Shown here: one piece after another, positions 37,193-45,372 of the stretch | Layout: each line of letters begins with the position of its first letter | Position numbering within the stretch: position 1 is the stretch's first letter | Source of the DNA: Peptococcaceae bacterium BRH_c4b | Lineage (GTDB): Bacteria; Bacillota; Desulfotomaculia; Desulfotomaculales; Desulfocucumaceae | DNA length: 64,000 nt | Direction: 5' to 3' | Assembly: GCA_000961595.1 (NCBI GenBank) | Contig: LADO01000017.1 | Coordinates: forward strand, 1 to 64,000 | Notes under the pieces: generated by a model | What the model saw: the letters and a program-made list of their open reading frames with translations, nothing else | Databases searched by the model: none | What the model was told of the DNA's origin: nothing | Translations under genes and position numbers: made by a program

Positions 37193-38866
37193 GTGTGGCA
37201 TGTGATCGTGCTCGGTCTGGTTGGAGGTATGGGGTTACTCCTGTACGGCATGACCATAATGAGCGAGGGGCTGCAGAAAATAGCCGGTTCGAAACTGCGC
37301 CAGATTTTAAGTTCACTTACCCACAACCGGTTCAGCGGGCTGATCGTGGGGGCGCTACTAACAATTCTTTTTCAGAGCAGTACCGCCACCACGGTAATAC
37401 TGGTGGGTCTGACCAGTGCCTCTGTCATTTCACTGAGACAGACCTTGCCGGTAATTCTTGGCTCGGATATTGGCACCACCGTCACTGCCCAGTTGATTGC
37501 CCTAAAAGTGACGGAGATTGCCCTGCCCATAGTGGGCATTGGGGCCAGTATAATCTTTTTCAGCAAAAGGGATAGATATCGCAGGTACGGCCAGGTATTG
37601 ATGGGCTTCGGCCTTATGTTTCTGGGGCTGAAGATAATGTCGGAAATAATGCTGCCCCTGAGACAGGACCCATTTTTCCCGCAGTTGATGGCCAATATGA
37701 GTAAGCTTCCGCTGCTGGCCATGTTTGTGGCGGCCATTTTTACTTTTCTGATACACAGTAGCGCTGCCGCGGTTGGTATCATCATGGTAATGGCCATGCA
37801 GCACCTGATCGACCTGCATGCTGCCATTTACTTGCTGTTCGGCGCAAATATAGGGACCTCCTTCACTGCTATACTGTCAGGCCTTGGTTCAACCCGGGAG
37901 TCCCAGAGAGTGGCCACGGCACACCTGTTGTTTAAATTAGCCGGAGTTCTTATGATGATTCCCCTGGTGCAGCCCTTTGAGGCTTTACTGGTTAGGCTGT
38001 CTTCGTCCCCCGCCTACCAGGTGGCCAACGTGCACACAATATTCAACATCGCCATAGCCATGGTATTCTTGCCTTTTATTCCTCAATTTGCAAAATTACT
38101 TGAAAAAATCCTACCGAATAAAAAGGAAGATAAGAAATTTAAGCCCAGATATCTTGACCAGACGCTGATCAAAACGCCGTCCATTGCTCTGGGCCTGGCT
38201 ACCAAGGAGATCATGCGCATCTGGGATTATGTTCTAGATATGACCAAGAGTATTGCTGCAATTTTTGAAAAGAATGATCTGTCGCTGCTTCAGCAGGTAA
38301 ACAAGACGGAGGAAAAGGTTGATATTCTATACAAAGAATCCAGCGAATATTTGACCAGCCTGCTCAGGCAGCCGCTATCCAGGCAGGAATTTCTAAAATG
38401 TATGAGTTTGATTAATATAGTCAACGATCTAGAGCACGTAGGAGATATTATAGAAAAGAATGTTACCTACCTGGCCCAGTGTAAAATAGACGGGCAGTGC
38501 AATTTTTCGGAAGAGGGCTGGGACGAGATATCCATCATGCATAAAAGGGTATGTGATCTTATGCAGATGGCCAATATGGCCATGGTGACCAGTAACAGGG
38601 AGATGGCTGCAAAGGTGATGAAGCTTCAGTTGGAGATAGATAAAATGGAGCGCCACCTGAGGGTGTTGCATATTCACCGCCTGCGCATAGGGACACAGGA
38701 GTCGGAAGCGACTAGTTCCACCCACCTGGATTTAATCAATGCGCTGCTGCATATAAGTGTTCATACAAGGAACATAGCTATGGAGGTAGCCAACGAGCAA
38801 CTGGAAATGACAGCCAGCGGCGAGAGACTGGATGCTACCGGGATTACCACCCCCGGCCAGGCTTAA
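37193..38866 (+). CDS. Na+/phosphate cotransporter family protein (NptA/YjbB-like) with PhoU-like tail
   Basis: About 557 residues. The first 300 contain eight or so transmembrane helices with the duplicated QSS signature of Na/Pi-cotransporters (LLTILFQSSTATTVI and the related FLIHSSAAAVGIIM). Residues about 340-530 form a soluble PhoU-like helical domain (LMSLINIVNDLEHVGDIIEKN). It may import or export phosphate. GTG 37193 is chosen because GAGGTGATC, a perfect complement of the 16S rRNA 3' end, precedes it by 3 bases (core AGGTG 6 bases); GTG 37184 is an alternative. Confidence 0.88.
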   Translation: MWHVIVLGLVGGMGLLLYGMTIMSEGLQKIAGSKLRQILSSLTHNRFSGLIVGALLTILFQSSTATTVILVGLTSASVISLRQTLPVILGSDIGTTVTAQLIALKVTEIALPIVGIGASIIFFSKRDRYRRYGQVLMGFGLMFLGLKIMSEIMLPLRQDPFFPQLMANMSKLPLLAMFVAAIFTFLIHSSAAAVGIIMVMAMQHLIDLHAAIYLLFGANIGTSFTAILSGLGSTRESQRVATAHLLFKLAGVLMMIPLVQPFEALLVRLSSSPAYQVANVHTIFNIAIAMVFLPFIPQFAKLLEKILPNKKEDKKFKPRYLDQTLIKTPSIALGLATKEIMRIWDYVLDMTKSIAAIFEKNDLSLLQQVNKTEEKVDILYKESSEYLTSLLRQPLSRQEFLKCMSLINIVNDLEHVGDIIEKNVTYLAQCKIDGQCNFSEEGWDEISIMHKRVCDLMQMANMAMVTSNREMAAKVMKLQLEIDKMERHLRVLHIHRLRIGTQESEATSSTHLDLINALLHISVHTRNIAMEVANEQLEMTASGERLDATGITTPGQA

Positions 38867-38880
38867 TACAAGCAATAAAA

Positions 38881-38908
38881 AAGGAGCGCACAGGCACAGG
38901 CGCTCCTT
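38881..38908. terminator. Bidirectional terminator between converging genes
   Basis: AAGGAGCGC and GCGCTCCTT pair perfectly over 9 bases, with A-rich sequence on the left and TCTTTTCTTT on the right. Confidence 0.85.
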
Positions 38909-38925
38909 CTTTTCTTTGATAGGGG

Positions 38926-40494
38926 TTATATGCCGTCCATATAACTGCCGAAAAGTGCCTTCCATTTGGTTATGGCGATGTTCTGCTGACCGGCCCGGTG
39001 ATGGGCAATACCCTGTCTGGCCAGATCATAGGAATTGGTCAGGGCGCGTCCAAAAACGTTGAAAAGTGATGAATTCGCATACAGGTATTCATCTATATGG
39101 GTTTTGGGTTGTACAGGATCCTTAATAAATGGTTTTTTGTTCTGACTGAAATAAGTGTAGGCATACCGGAACCACCTGTGTACCGATTCAAAGGATATAT
39201 CCAGGCTTGTCTTACTGGCTATAAGGTCTGTGAACATTTCCAGGTGGTAAGAGCTGACTATACTGGCATGAGTTCTATGCCAGGCCTTGAGTATTCGTAA
39301 GAAGGGCAAAAATTCCGGCCCATTGCGCTTAACCGCCTCCTCCATCCACTTTTCCGGCACAGCTGGGTTGCGGTTAATCCACAGGGTGCCCATGGGCATC
39401 AGCAGGTGGCCCTTGTCTCCTTCAAGTACGGCAAAAATAGGGGTGATGGAGAATCTGATACCTTGTAACGTGATGAATATGCGGTTTCGTGCATTGGTTA
39501 TGTCTACGCCCGGGTTCCACTGGGAAAGGAATTTCTGCATCGGCAGCAGTATTTCATTTACTAGGGGTGTGGTTTTCTGAGGTGCGGGCATTACAACAAT
39601 AACGTCGATTTCCTTCAGCGGGCTGATCATGGTTCCCCGGGACAGGGAGCCGCTTAGAGAGACCTGGCGGATATTTAAATCGTGGGCCTTTTCAAATATA
39701 TGGCTGAGGTTTTGAAAACCTATAGCAACGGCGTCCAATTCTGCCTCCGTCGGAGTGCAGTGCTGCAGCATTTTGCCCAGTGGTTGATCCTTGACCAAAT
39801 GGGTAAAGGGTTGGGGTATGGTCAGGGGAGGCATTTTAATTTTTGTTGCAGAACTGGTATCGGTTTTTGGTTTACCCTGCACAGGGTTTAGCGAGTCCAG
39901 TTTTATTTCCGCTATTATTTCGTTATGCTCAACAAATCCTGTCTTTTGCAGGGCGAGTTCATAAAGAGGGACATTTCCGATGCCCTTAAGGCCGCGGACC
40001 CCCAGAAAGCGGTAAATAAGCTGCTTAAAATCACCCAGGAATGGTTTAATCATCTCGATGGTGGTTTCATCGGTGAGTATCTGATTGGGCAGGGCCTGAC
40101 TGTTGAGCCTGGCGGTCTTATCCACGGACTGTCCGTAGTAATCGATACCGTTATTCTGCAACCGTGTGGCTATGCCATGGTTAAAGCTTATCTTGGTACG
40201 GAAGGAAAGCCCATCGTCATGGATTGTTTTAATAAACTCCAGTGATGCCAGCATGGCCTCCAGGGGGTTGTTGAATACAACCATGACGGCATCTCCTATA
40301 TGCTTCACTATTCGGCCATTATACCGCTGGCATATGTCATCGGCCAGTTTGTTGTGGCTCACGGCCAGGTTAACCCCCTCGGATTGTCCCAGCTGATTCT
40401 TTAAGGCAGTGGAATCCACCAAGTCGAAAAAGGCTATACAGAGGGCATCCAGATCACCAAGTTTTTGATATTGTGATAATAAAGTTGCGTCCAA
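38926..40494 (-). CDS. Class III nucleotidyl cyclase fused to a CD-NTase-like nucleotidyltransferase
   Basis: 522 residues. Residues about 15-185 are a class III cyclase domain with both metal aspartates, D24 (FFDLVDST) and D68 (HIGDAVM). The usual transition-state Asn of VNxxxR is D125 while R129 remains; the base-selecting position is Q122. Residues about 245-450 are a polymerase-beta/CD-NTase-type domain: GSLSRGT (282-288), E295-x-D297, then LRILKAWHRTH. The third metal acid appears to be S349. No membrane segment or effector domain is seen. TTG start with GGAGGAG 6 bases upstream. It is divergent from a ComFB-like gene, 187 bases away. This domain pair in one chain is unfamiliar to me. 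Confidence 0.78.
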   Translation of the reverse strand: MDATLLSQYQKLGDLDALCIAFFDLVDSTALKNQLGQSEGVNLAVSHNKLADDICQRYNGRIVKHIGDAVMVVFNNPLEAMLASLEFIKTIHDDGLSFRTKISFNHGIATRLQNNGIDYYGQSVDKTARLNSQALPNQILTDETTIEMIKPFLGDFKQLIYRFLGVRGLKGIGNVPLYELALQKTGFVEHNEIIAEIKLDSLNPVQGKPKTDTSSATKIKMPPLTIPQPFTHLVKDQPLGKMLQHCTPTEAELDAVAIGFQNLSHIFEKAHDLNIRQVSLSGSLSRGTMISPLKEIDVIVVMPAPQKTTPLVNEILLPMQKFLSQWNPGVDITNARNRIFITLQGIRFSITPIFAVLEGDKGHLLMPMGTLWINRNPAVPEKWMEEAVKRNGPEFLPFLRILKAWHRTHASIVSSYHLEMFTDLIASKTSLDISFESVHRWFRYAYTYFSQNKKPFIKDPVQPKTHIDEYLYANSSLFNVFGRALTNSYDLARQGIAHHRAGQQNIAITKWKALFGSYMDGI

Positions 40495-40681
40495 GGTTTT
40501 CTCCTCCGTTACATTATGGTCATACTATATCTAATATTTCTGCCAGTAGACGAACTCGTGTATTGAGAGTCCGCTTTCTACGATATAAAAATATTATACG
40601 ATAAAAAATGTGCCGTTTACTACTATCCATTGGAAATATTATGATAAAATTAGAGAAAACGTCGAATTGGCGGTGAAAAAC

Positions 40682-40999
40682 ATGCTTGTTAATTATGCTG
40701 AGAAAGCGGTTATTCAATTAATGGCGAATGTAGTGGAAAAAATCAGGGAACAAGATGCCGGGGCCTGTCTGTGTGAAATATGCCTGGAGGATGTAGCGGC
40801 CAGCGCGCTGAACAAATTACCGCCCCTTTATGCTTCCTCTGAGCCCGGGGACCATGTCACTGAGTCACAGCTCAATGAATTGGGGGGGGAGCAGAAAATT
40901 ATGGCCATCATCATGAACGCCGCCCTAATTATCATCAAAAATCCCAGGCACGGTATTGACAGGGATATTGACGATCTGGTCAGGGACAAGGCTAAATAA
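40682..40999 (+). CDS. ComFB-like late competence family protein (paralogue 2)
   Basis: 105 residues, the same family as 23939-24211. It has NYAEKAVIQLMANVVE, then CLCEICLEDVAASALNKLPPLY with the same CxCxxC pattern, and ends with IIKNPRHG plus a short charged tail. ComFB relatives have been reported to bind cyclic dinucleotides, which makes its place beside a nucleotidyl cyclase/NTase gene suggestive. ATG 40682 is chosen because GGCGGTG lies 8 bases upstream. The longer ORF from 40610 has no ribosome site. Confidence 0.8.
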   Translation: MLVNYAEKAVIQLMANVVEKIREQDAGACLCEICLEDVAASALNKLPPLYASSEPGDHVTESQLNELGGEQKIMAIIMNAALIIIKNPRHGIDRDIDDLVRDKAK

Positions 41000-41130
41000 T
41001 TTTTCCTAAGCATATCTCCTTTGTGCAGCTTTCAAGAAGTAATATATTATTTGTATTTATTCTTTTTTCATATTCTTTTAAGGTAAGGCTGTAAAAATGT
41101 CCTATATAGACAAAGGAGGTTTGAAGGTTC

Positions 41131-42279
41131 ATGACCGATCTTAGAAAAAACAAAACAATAACATTAATTGTACTGGGAGCATTCGTACTGGGAGTGCTGC
41201 TCGCCGGCACAGCTTGTTACCTGGCTCCCATCCAGCCATCCCAGGCGGTGGATGGGGAAACGGTAAGCGTTGGACAGAATCCAGTGGGGACAAATCTTAT
41301 AGCAGATATTGTAGAAAAGACAAGCCCGGCGGTGGTTTTGATAGAGACCACGGCCCAGACAAAAAGAAATTACGATCCTTTCTTCAACGACCCTTTCTTC
41401 AGGGATTTCTTCGGCAACCGGGCTCCTTATGAAGGTGGAACCGAAATTACCCAGGGTATGGGTTCCGGGTTTTTAATCAGCAAGGACGGGTATATACTTA
41501 CCAACCAGCATGTGGTAGCCGGGGCGAACAAAATAGAAGTTGTTCTGGAAAAGGGCAACAAGCGGGTAATGGCAAAAGTGATGGGGTCGGATGCTGAACT
41601 GGACCTGGCGGTGCTGAAAATAGATGCCGGAAACAATCTGCCTTATCTGGAGATTGGGGATTCTAACCAGGTAAGGGTGGGTGACTGGTCCATCGCCATC
41701 GGTAACCCGCACGGTCTGGATCATACCGTAACCGTGGGGGTAATCAGCGCCAAGGGCCGCCCTATAACCATACAAAACAGGGATTATAAAAATCTGTTGC
41801 AGACGGATGCTTCCATTAACCCTGGCAACAGCGGTGGCCCCCTTCTTAACATGAAGGGCCAGGTGATAGGTATCAATACGGCGGTAAACGCCTCCGCTCA
41901 GGGTATCGGCTTTGCGATTCCCACCAGTACGGTAAGCCCGGTTCTGAACACACTAAAGAACAAGGGGAGTATATCGCATCCCTGGATTGGGGTCTACATC
42001 CAGCCTGTTACCGATGATATTGCCAAATACCTCGGTATGGACAAACCTGAGGGGATACTGATCAGCGACGTGGTTGACGGTGGGCCGGCTGGTTCTGCCG
42101 GGTTGGCCCAGGGCGATGTGCTCCTGGAGGCCGATAGGCAAAAGATTAACACCACCCGGGATCTTACCACCAAAATTGAGAACAGCAAGGTTGGGCAGAA
42201 AATAACATTGCTGGTGTTCAGGAACAAACAGATTGTCAATGTTCCGGTGGTTATTGGCGATAAGGGAAATGCGCAATAA
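41131..42279 (+). CDS. HtrA/DegP-like trypsin-type serine protease with PDZ domain
   Basis: 382 residues. An N-terminal signal anchor (TM about 9-30) is followed by the protease domain with His in LTNQHVVAG, Asp in ELDLAVLKID and Ser in NPGNSGGPLL. One PDZ domain covers about 285-378 (ISDVVDGGPAGSAGLAQGDVLL). It degrades misfolded exported proteins at the outer face of the membrane. SD AAAGGAGG. A two-component system follows after 126 bases, an arrangement known for htrA genes under CssRS-type control, but linkage here is inferred only. Confidence 0.94.
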   Translation: MTDLRKNKTITLIVLGAFVLGVLLAGTACYLAPIQPSQAVDGETVSVGQNPVGTNLIADIVEKTSPAVVLIETTAQTKRNYDPFFNDPFFRDFFGNRAPYEGGTEITQGMGSGFLISKDGYILTNQHVVAGANKIEVVLEKGNKRVMAKVMGSDAELDLAVLKIDAGNNLPYLEIGDSNQVRVGDWSIAIGNPHGLDHTVTVGVISAKGRPITIQNRDYKNLLQTDASINPGNSGGPLLNMKGQVIGINTAVNASAQGIGFAIPTSTVSPVLNTLKNKGSISHPWIGVYIQPVTDDIAKYLGMDKPEGILISDVVDGGPAGSAGLAQGDVLLEADRQKINTTRDLTTKIENSKVGQKITLLVFRNKQIVNVPVVIGDKGNAQ

Positions 42280-42283
42280 TATT

Positions 42284-42327
42284 GGGGGACATTCCATCGG
42301 GGACATTCTTCGTAGAGGTGTGTCCCC
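42284..42327. repeat. GGGGACATTCC repeat after htrA
   Basis: GGGGGACATTCCATC followed at once by a second GGGGACATTCTTC, then GTAGAGGTGTGTCCCC. The left arm is tandemly duplicated. Confidence 0.7.
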
Positions 42328-42405
42328 TTTCCTTAGATCCGGGGTGAAGGACCGATAGTCCTGGGGGGCGGCAGCCCCTTTTTTTAATAAGGAGAAAAAA
42401 CTGTA

Positions 42406-43080
42406 ATGCTGATATTGGTTATTGATGATGATCCTAAAATAACTGCTCTTTTAAAGAGGGCGCTTTCCTTTGAGGGATACGCTGTGGAAACTGCCGCCAG
42501 CGGGGCTGCAGGCCTTGACATTGTCCATAACAGCAAGCCGGACCTGGTGGTGCTGGATATAATGATGCCTGGCATCGACGGCTGGGAGGTCTGCCGCAGG
42601 ATCAGGGAGACGGATGACATTCCGGTACTGCTGCTTACCGCCAGGGATGAGGTAGCCGATCGCGTGAAAGGCCTGGACCTGGGGGCGGATGATTACCTGG
42701 TGAAGCCCTTTGCCCTGGAGGAATTGCTGGCCAGAGTCAGGGCCTTGTTAAGGCGCAGCAGGTCTCCGGAAGACCAGACCGGTGTTCTGGCCTATGCTGA
42801 TCTGGTTCTGGATAGCGGAACCAGGGAAGCCAGGCGGGGTGGCCGTATCTTTATATTGACTGCCAAGGAATATGATTTGCTGAAATTGTTTTTGGAAAAC
42901 CCCAGAAGGGTGCTGACCAGGGATTTGCTCATGGAAAGGGTTTGGGGCTATGATTTCAGCGGGGAGTCCAACGTTCTGGAAGTATATATAGGCATGTTGC
43001 GCCAGAAGCTGGAAGAAAATGGTGAGAAAAGGCTAATCCAAACAGTACGGGGAGTAGGATATGTATTGAAAGAGGCATAA
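42406..43080 (+). CDS. OmpR-family response regulator
   Basis: 224 residues. The receiver domain has DDDPK (acidic pair near residue 8-9), the phospho-acceptor Asp in VVLDIMMPGIDGWE (about 51) and Lys in VKPFALEELLARV (about 102). A winged-helix DNA-binding domain spans about 125-222 (LTAKEYDLLKLFLENPRRV). The kinase gene begins 23 bases later, so they form a pair. SD AAGGAG. Confidence 0.95.
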   Translation: MLILVIDDDPKITALLKRALSFEGYAVETAASGAAGLDIVHNSKPDLVVLDIMMPGIDGWEVCRRIRETDDIPVLLLTARDEVADRVKGLDLGADDYLVKPFALEELLARVRALLRRSRSPEDQTGVLAYADLVLDSGTREARRGGRIFILTAKEYDLLKLFLENPRRVLTRDLLMERVWGYDFSGESNVLEVYIGMLRQKLEENGEKRLIQTVRGVGYVLKEA

Positions 43081-43103
43081 ACTGTATCATGATGGGGGAT
43101 TTT

Positions 43104-44540
43104 ATGTCTGTTCGCTTGAGACTGACACTTCTATACACCGGCCTGCTGGCCCTTACCCTTTCCATTTTTGCGTCCATAGTGTACGTAAATATGTACAGGA
43201 CTCTTTATGGCGAAATCGACCAGAGCGTGTATTCAATGGCGCATTCGGTGCTGAAATCGGTGAAAATAACCAGGGCGCCTTATACCCTGCGGGAGATTAT
43301 ACTGCCCGATGTGGATGTTTTTTCCTCTCCGGACACCTATATCCAGGTGGTTGATGCGGAGGGAAGGCTGTATACTCACTCCCGAAACCTGGGTGTTCAA
43401 TTACTGCCTTTAAGCGAAAGCACCCTGACCAATGCCATGCAGAGAAAGGGTTTTTACGAAACCGTCAGGTCCGCCAGCAGGAAACTGCGTATTTTTAACG
43501 TTCCCCTGATTCTGGATGGAAATCTGGTGGGCATACTGCAGGTAGGCAGGACGCTGCACCAGGTGGATGAGGTTTTAAATAGGCTCAAAATATTAGTTCT
43601 TTCCGGCGGACTGGCCACAGTGCTGATTGCCGGCCTGCTGGGCTTAAGTATGGCTAAAATGGCCTTCCGCCCACTGGAGAAAATAAATGCCACCGCCTCA
43701 ACCATTCAAAAGGGCAGTGATCTGGGACGCCGCATTGAATATACCGGGCCGCAGGATGAACTGGGTATGCTGGTGGTTACCATCAACAGCATGCTGGAGC
43801 GGCTGGATACCGCCTACCGCAAGCTGGAAAGCGCCAACGAGGTCCAGCGGCGGTTTGTGGCTGACGCGTCCCATGAGCTGCGGACCCCCCTTACTACCAT
43901 CCGTGGGAATGCTGAGTTGCTTATAAAAATGCAGCAGGACAGGCCTGCCGGGGAAATTGATGCCCTTCAGGATATAGTTTCCGAGGCGGAAAGGCTCACC
44001 AGGCTGGTGTCGGGCCTGCTGGCCCTGGCCAGGGCGGATGCCGGTCAGTGTTTTGATACAAGCTCTGTAGAACTGGCCGCAGTCATGGACGATATCGCCC
44101 AGGGTGCCAGACTCTTAAGTGAGGACGTACAGTTCGAGTATAACAGCACACCGGCAATAAAGGATTTGAGGGTCAATGTTAATGCCGATCTCATAAAACA
44201 GGTTTTTTTCATCCTTCTGGACAACGCTTTTAAATATACACCCCCCGGTGGGAAGGTGATCTTGACCCTGGAGGGCAAATCCGGGGTGCCAGGAGGGGAG
44301 GGCGGTATCTGTATGGTGGGGGTTACCGTTAGTGATACCGGGCCGGGTATTCCAGAGGAAGACAGGGAGAGAGTATTCGGTCGTTTTTACCGCGGGGATT
44401 TCGCCAGGGGAACAAGCGGCTCCGGTCTCGGACTGGCTATTGCCCGGTGGATTGTGGAGCAGCACGGAGGAACCATTGGGATTCGCAGCACAGTGGGTGA
44501 AGGAAGCCATTTTACGGTATATTTGCCCGCTGTTATTTAA
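43104..44540 (+). CDS. Sensor histidine kinase
   Basis: About 478 residues. TM1 is near 10-30 and the extracellular sensor lies at about 32-155. TM2 (ILVLSGGLATVLIAGLLGLSM) is at about 157-180, followed by HAMP. The HisKA box DASHELRTPLTTIRGNAEL carries the phospho-His, and HATPase_c has N box FILLDNAFKYTPPG and G boxes DTGPGIP and GSGLGLAIARWI. The signal is unknown; the htrA gene upstream makes envelope stress a reasonable guess. ATG 43104 is preferred because GGGGGA lies 5 bases before it. Confidence 0.94.
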   Translation: MSVRLRLTLLYTGLLALTLSIFASIVYVNMYRTLYGEIDQSVYSMAHSVLKSVKITRAPYTLREIILPDVDVFSSPDTYIQVVDAEGRLYTHSRNLGVQLLPLSESTLTNAMQRKGFYETVRSASRKLRIFNVPLILDGNLVGILQVGRTLHQVDEVLNRLKILVLSGGLATVLIAGLLGLSMAKMAFRPLEKINATASTIQKGSDLGRRIEYTGPQDELGMLVVTINSMLERLDTAYRKLESANEVQRRFVADASHELRTPLTTIRGNAELLIKMQQDRPAGEIDALQDIVSEAERLTRLVSGLLALARADAGQCFDTSSVELAAVMDDIAQGARLLSEDVQFEYNSTPAIKDLRVNVNADLIKQVFFILLDNAFKYTPPGGKVILTLEGKSGVPGGEGGICMVGVTVSDTGPGIPEEDRERVFGRFYRGDFARGTSGSGLGLAIARWIVEQHGGTIGIRSTVGEGSHFTVYLPAVI

Positions 44541-44595
44541 ATTTGATTTTATTTACATTTTTTGGCTGGCTGGAAATTATATTTATTAAAAGAGG

Positions 44596-44632
44596 TTGAC
44601 AGTCAAATTGAGGTTAATTATAATGGTTATAA
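44596..44632 (+). promoter_or_regulatory. Sigma-A promoter overlapped by a Per box
   Basis: TTGACA at 44596-44601 and TATAAT at 44619-44624 are spaced by 17 bases, a perfect consensus promoter. TTATAATGGTTATAA at 44618-44632 differs from the Bacillus Per box TTATAATNATTATAA at a single base and covers the -10. It lies 27 bases before the PerR-like gene, which is what autoregulation would need. Confidence 0.8.
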
Positions 44633-44659
44633 ACAAAGAGAGGTTATAAAATTGTAGCG

Positions 44660-45103
44660 ATGATTAATAAATTAAGGAAAATGGGGTTGAAAGTAACCCC
44701 GCAGAGGCTCGCAATATTACAATTTCTAGAAGGAAATACCTCCCATCCCACAGCGGAGGATATTTACAGAGAGTTAAAGCCGCAATTTCCCTCTCTTTCC
44801 CTGGCCACGGTCTACAATACCCTGGAGGCACTGGCCGGAGGCGGTGAACTGCAGGAGGTGCGGATTACCAGTAACAGGAGGCATTTTGATCCCAATCCCG
44901 TCCCTCACTGCCATTTCCTTTGCCAAAATTGCGATGCTATTTATGACCTGGAGATGTGGCCGGAGGAACTCAGGGTGCCGTGTGAAATAGACGGCAATCT
45001 GATCCTGAACTCCACCCTTTACCTGTACGGCACTTGTTCCAGGTGCAGGGCAAACCAGGGTAACGGCGGCGGGGATAATGACAAGGAAAACGAGCCGGGG
45101 TAA
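44660..45103 (+). CDS. perR: Fur-family regulator, PerR-like
   Basis: 147 residues. A winged helix spans about 1-80 (MGLKVTPQRLAILQFL, SLATVYNTLEALAGGG). The metal-binding half has RRHFDPNPVPHCHFLCQNC, whose His and Asp positions match PerR's peroxide-sensing Fe site, and two structural CxxC pairs, CQNC and CSRC. The PerR call rests on these, the Per-box promoter, and neighbouring rubredoxin, flavodiiron and rubrerythrin genes. Fur or Zur remain possible. The ribosome site is weak (GAGAGG about 16 bases upstream). Confidence 0.82.
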   Translation: MINKLRKMGLKVTPQRLAILQFLEGNTSHPTAEDIYRELKPQFPSLSLATVYNTLEALAGGGELQEVRITSNRRHFDPNPVPHCHFLCQNCDAIYDLEMWPEELRVPCEIDGNLILNSTLYLYGTCSRCRANQGNGGGDNDKENEPG

Positions 45104-45181
45104 AAATTTAAACTGTCTGTAATGGTATGTTAATATTTATCCCGCATAATAAATCAAAACAATAAAGGAGGAAGTTATAAT

Positions 45182-45334
45182 ATGGACAAATGGGTATGCA
45201 CTCTCTGCGGTTATGTTTACGATCCGGCTGAAGGCGCCGACGGGGTTGCACCCGGAACGCCTTTTGAAGATCTTCCGGATGACTGGGTGTGCCCGGTTTG
45301 TGGAGCCGGTAAAGACGAGTTTGAAAAACAATAG
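45182..45334 (+). CDS. Rubredoxin
   Basis: 50 residues. Both iron-binding pairs are present, [14 protein letters not shown] and [14 protein letters not shown] one-electron carrier; in anaerobes it passes electrons to flavodiiron proteins and rubrerythrins, whose genes follow. SD AAAGGAGG is 9 bases before ATG. It lies 78 bases after perR and 38 before the flavodiiron gene, so probably one operon. Confidence 0.95.
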   Translation: MDKWVCTLCGYVYDPAEGADGVAPGTPFEDLPDDWVCPVCGAGKDEFEKQ

Positions 45335-45372
45335 TCAAGACTCATAAAAAAATTAGGGGTGCTGGTGGAGAA

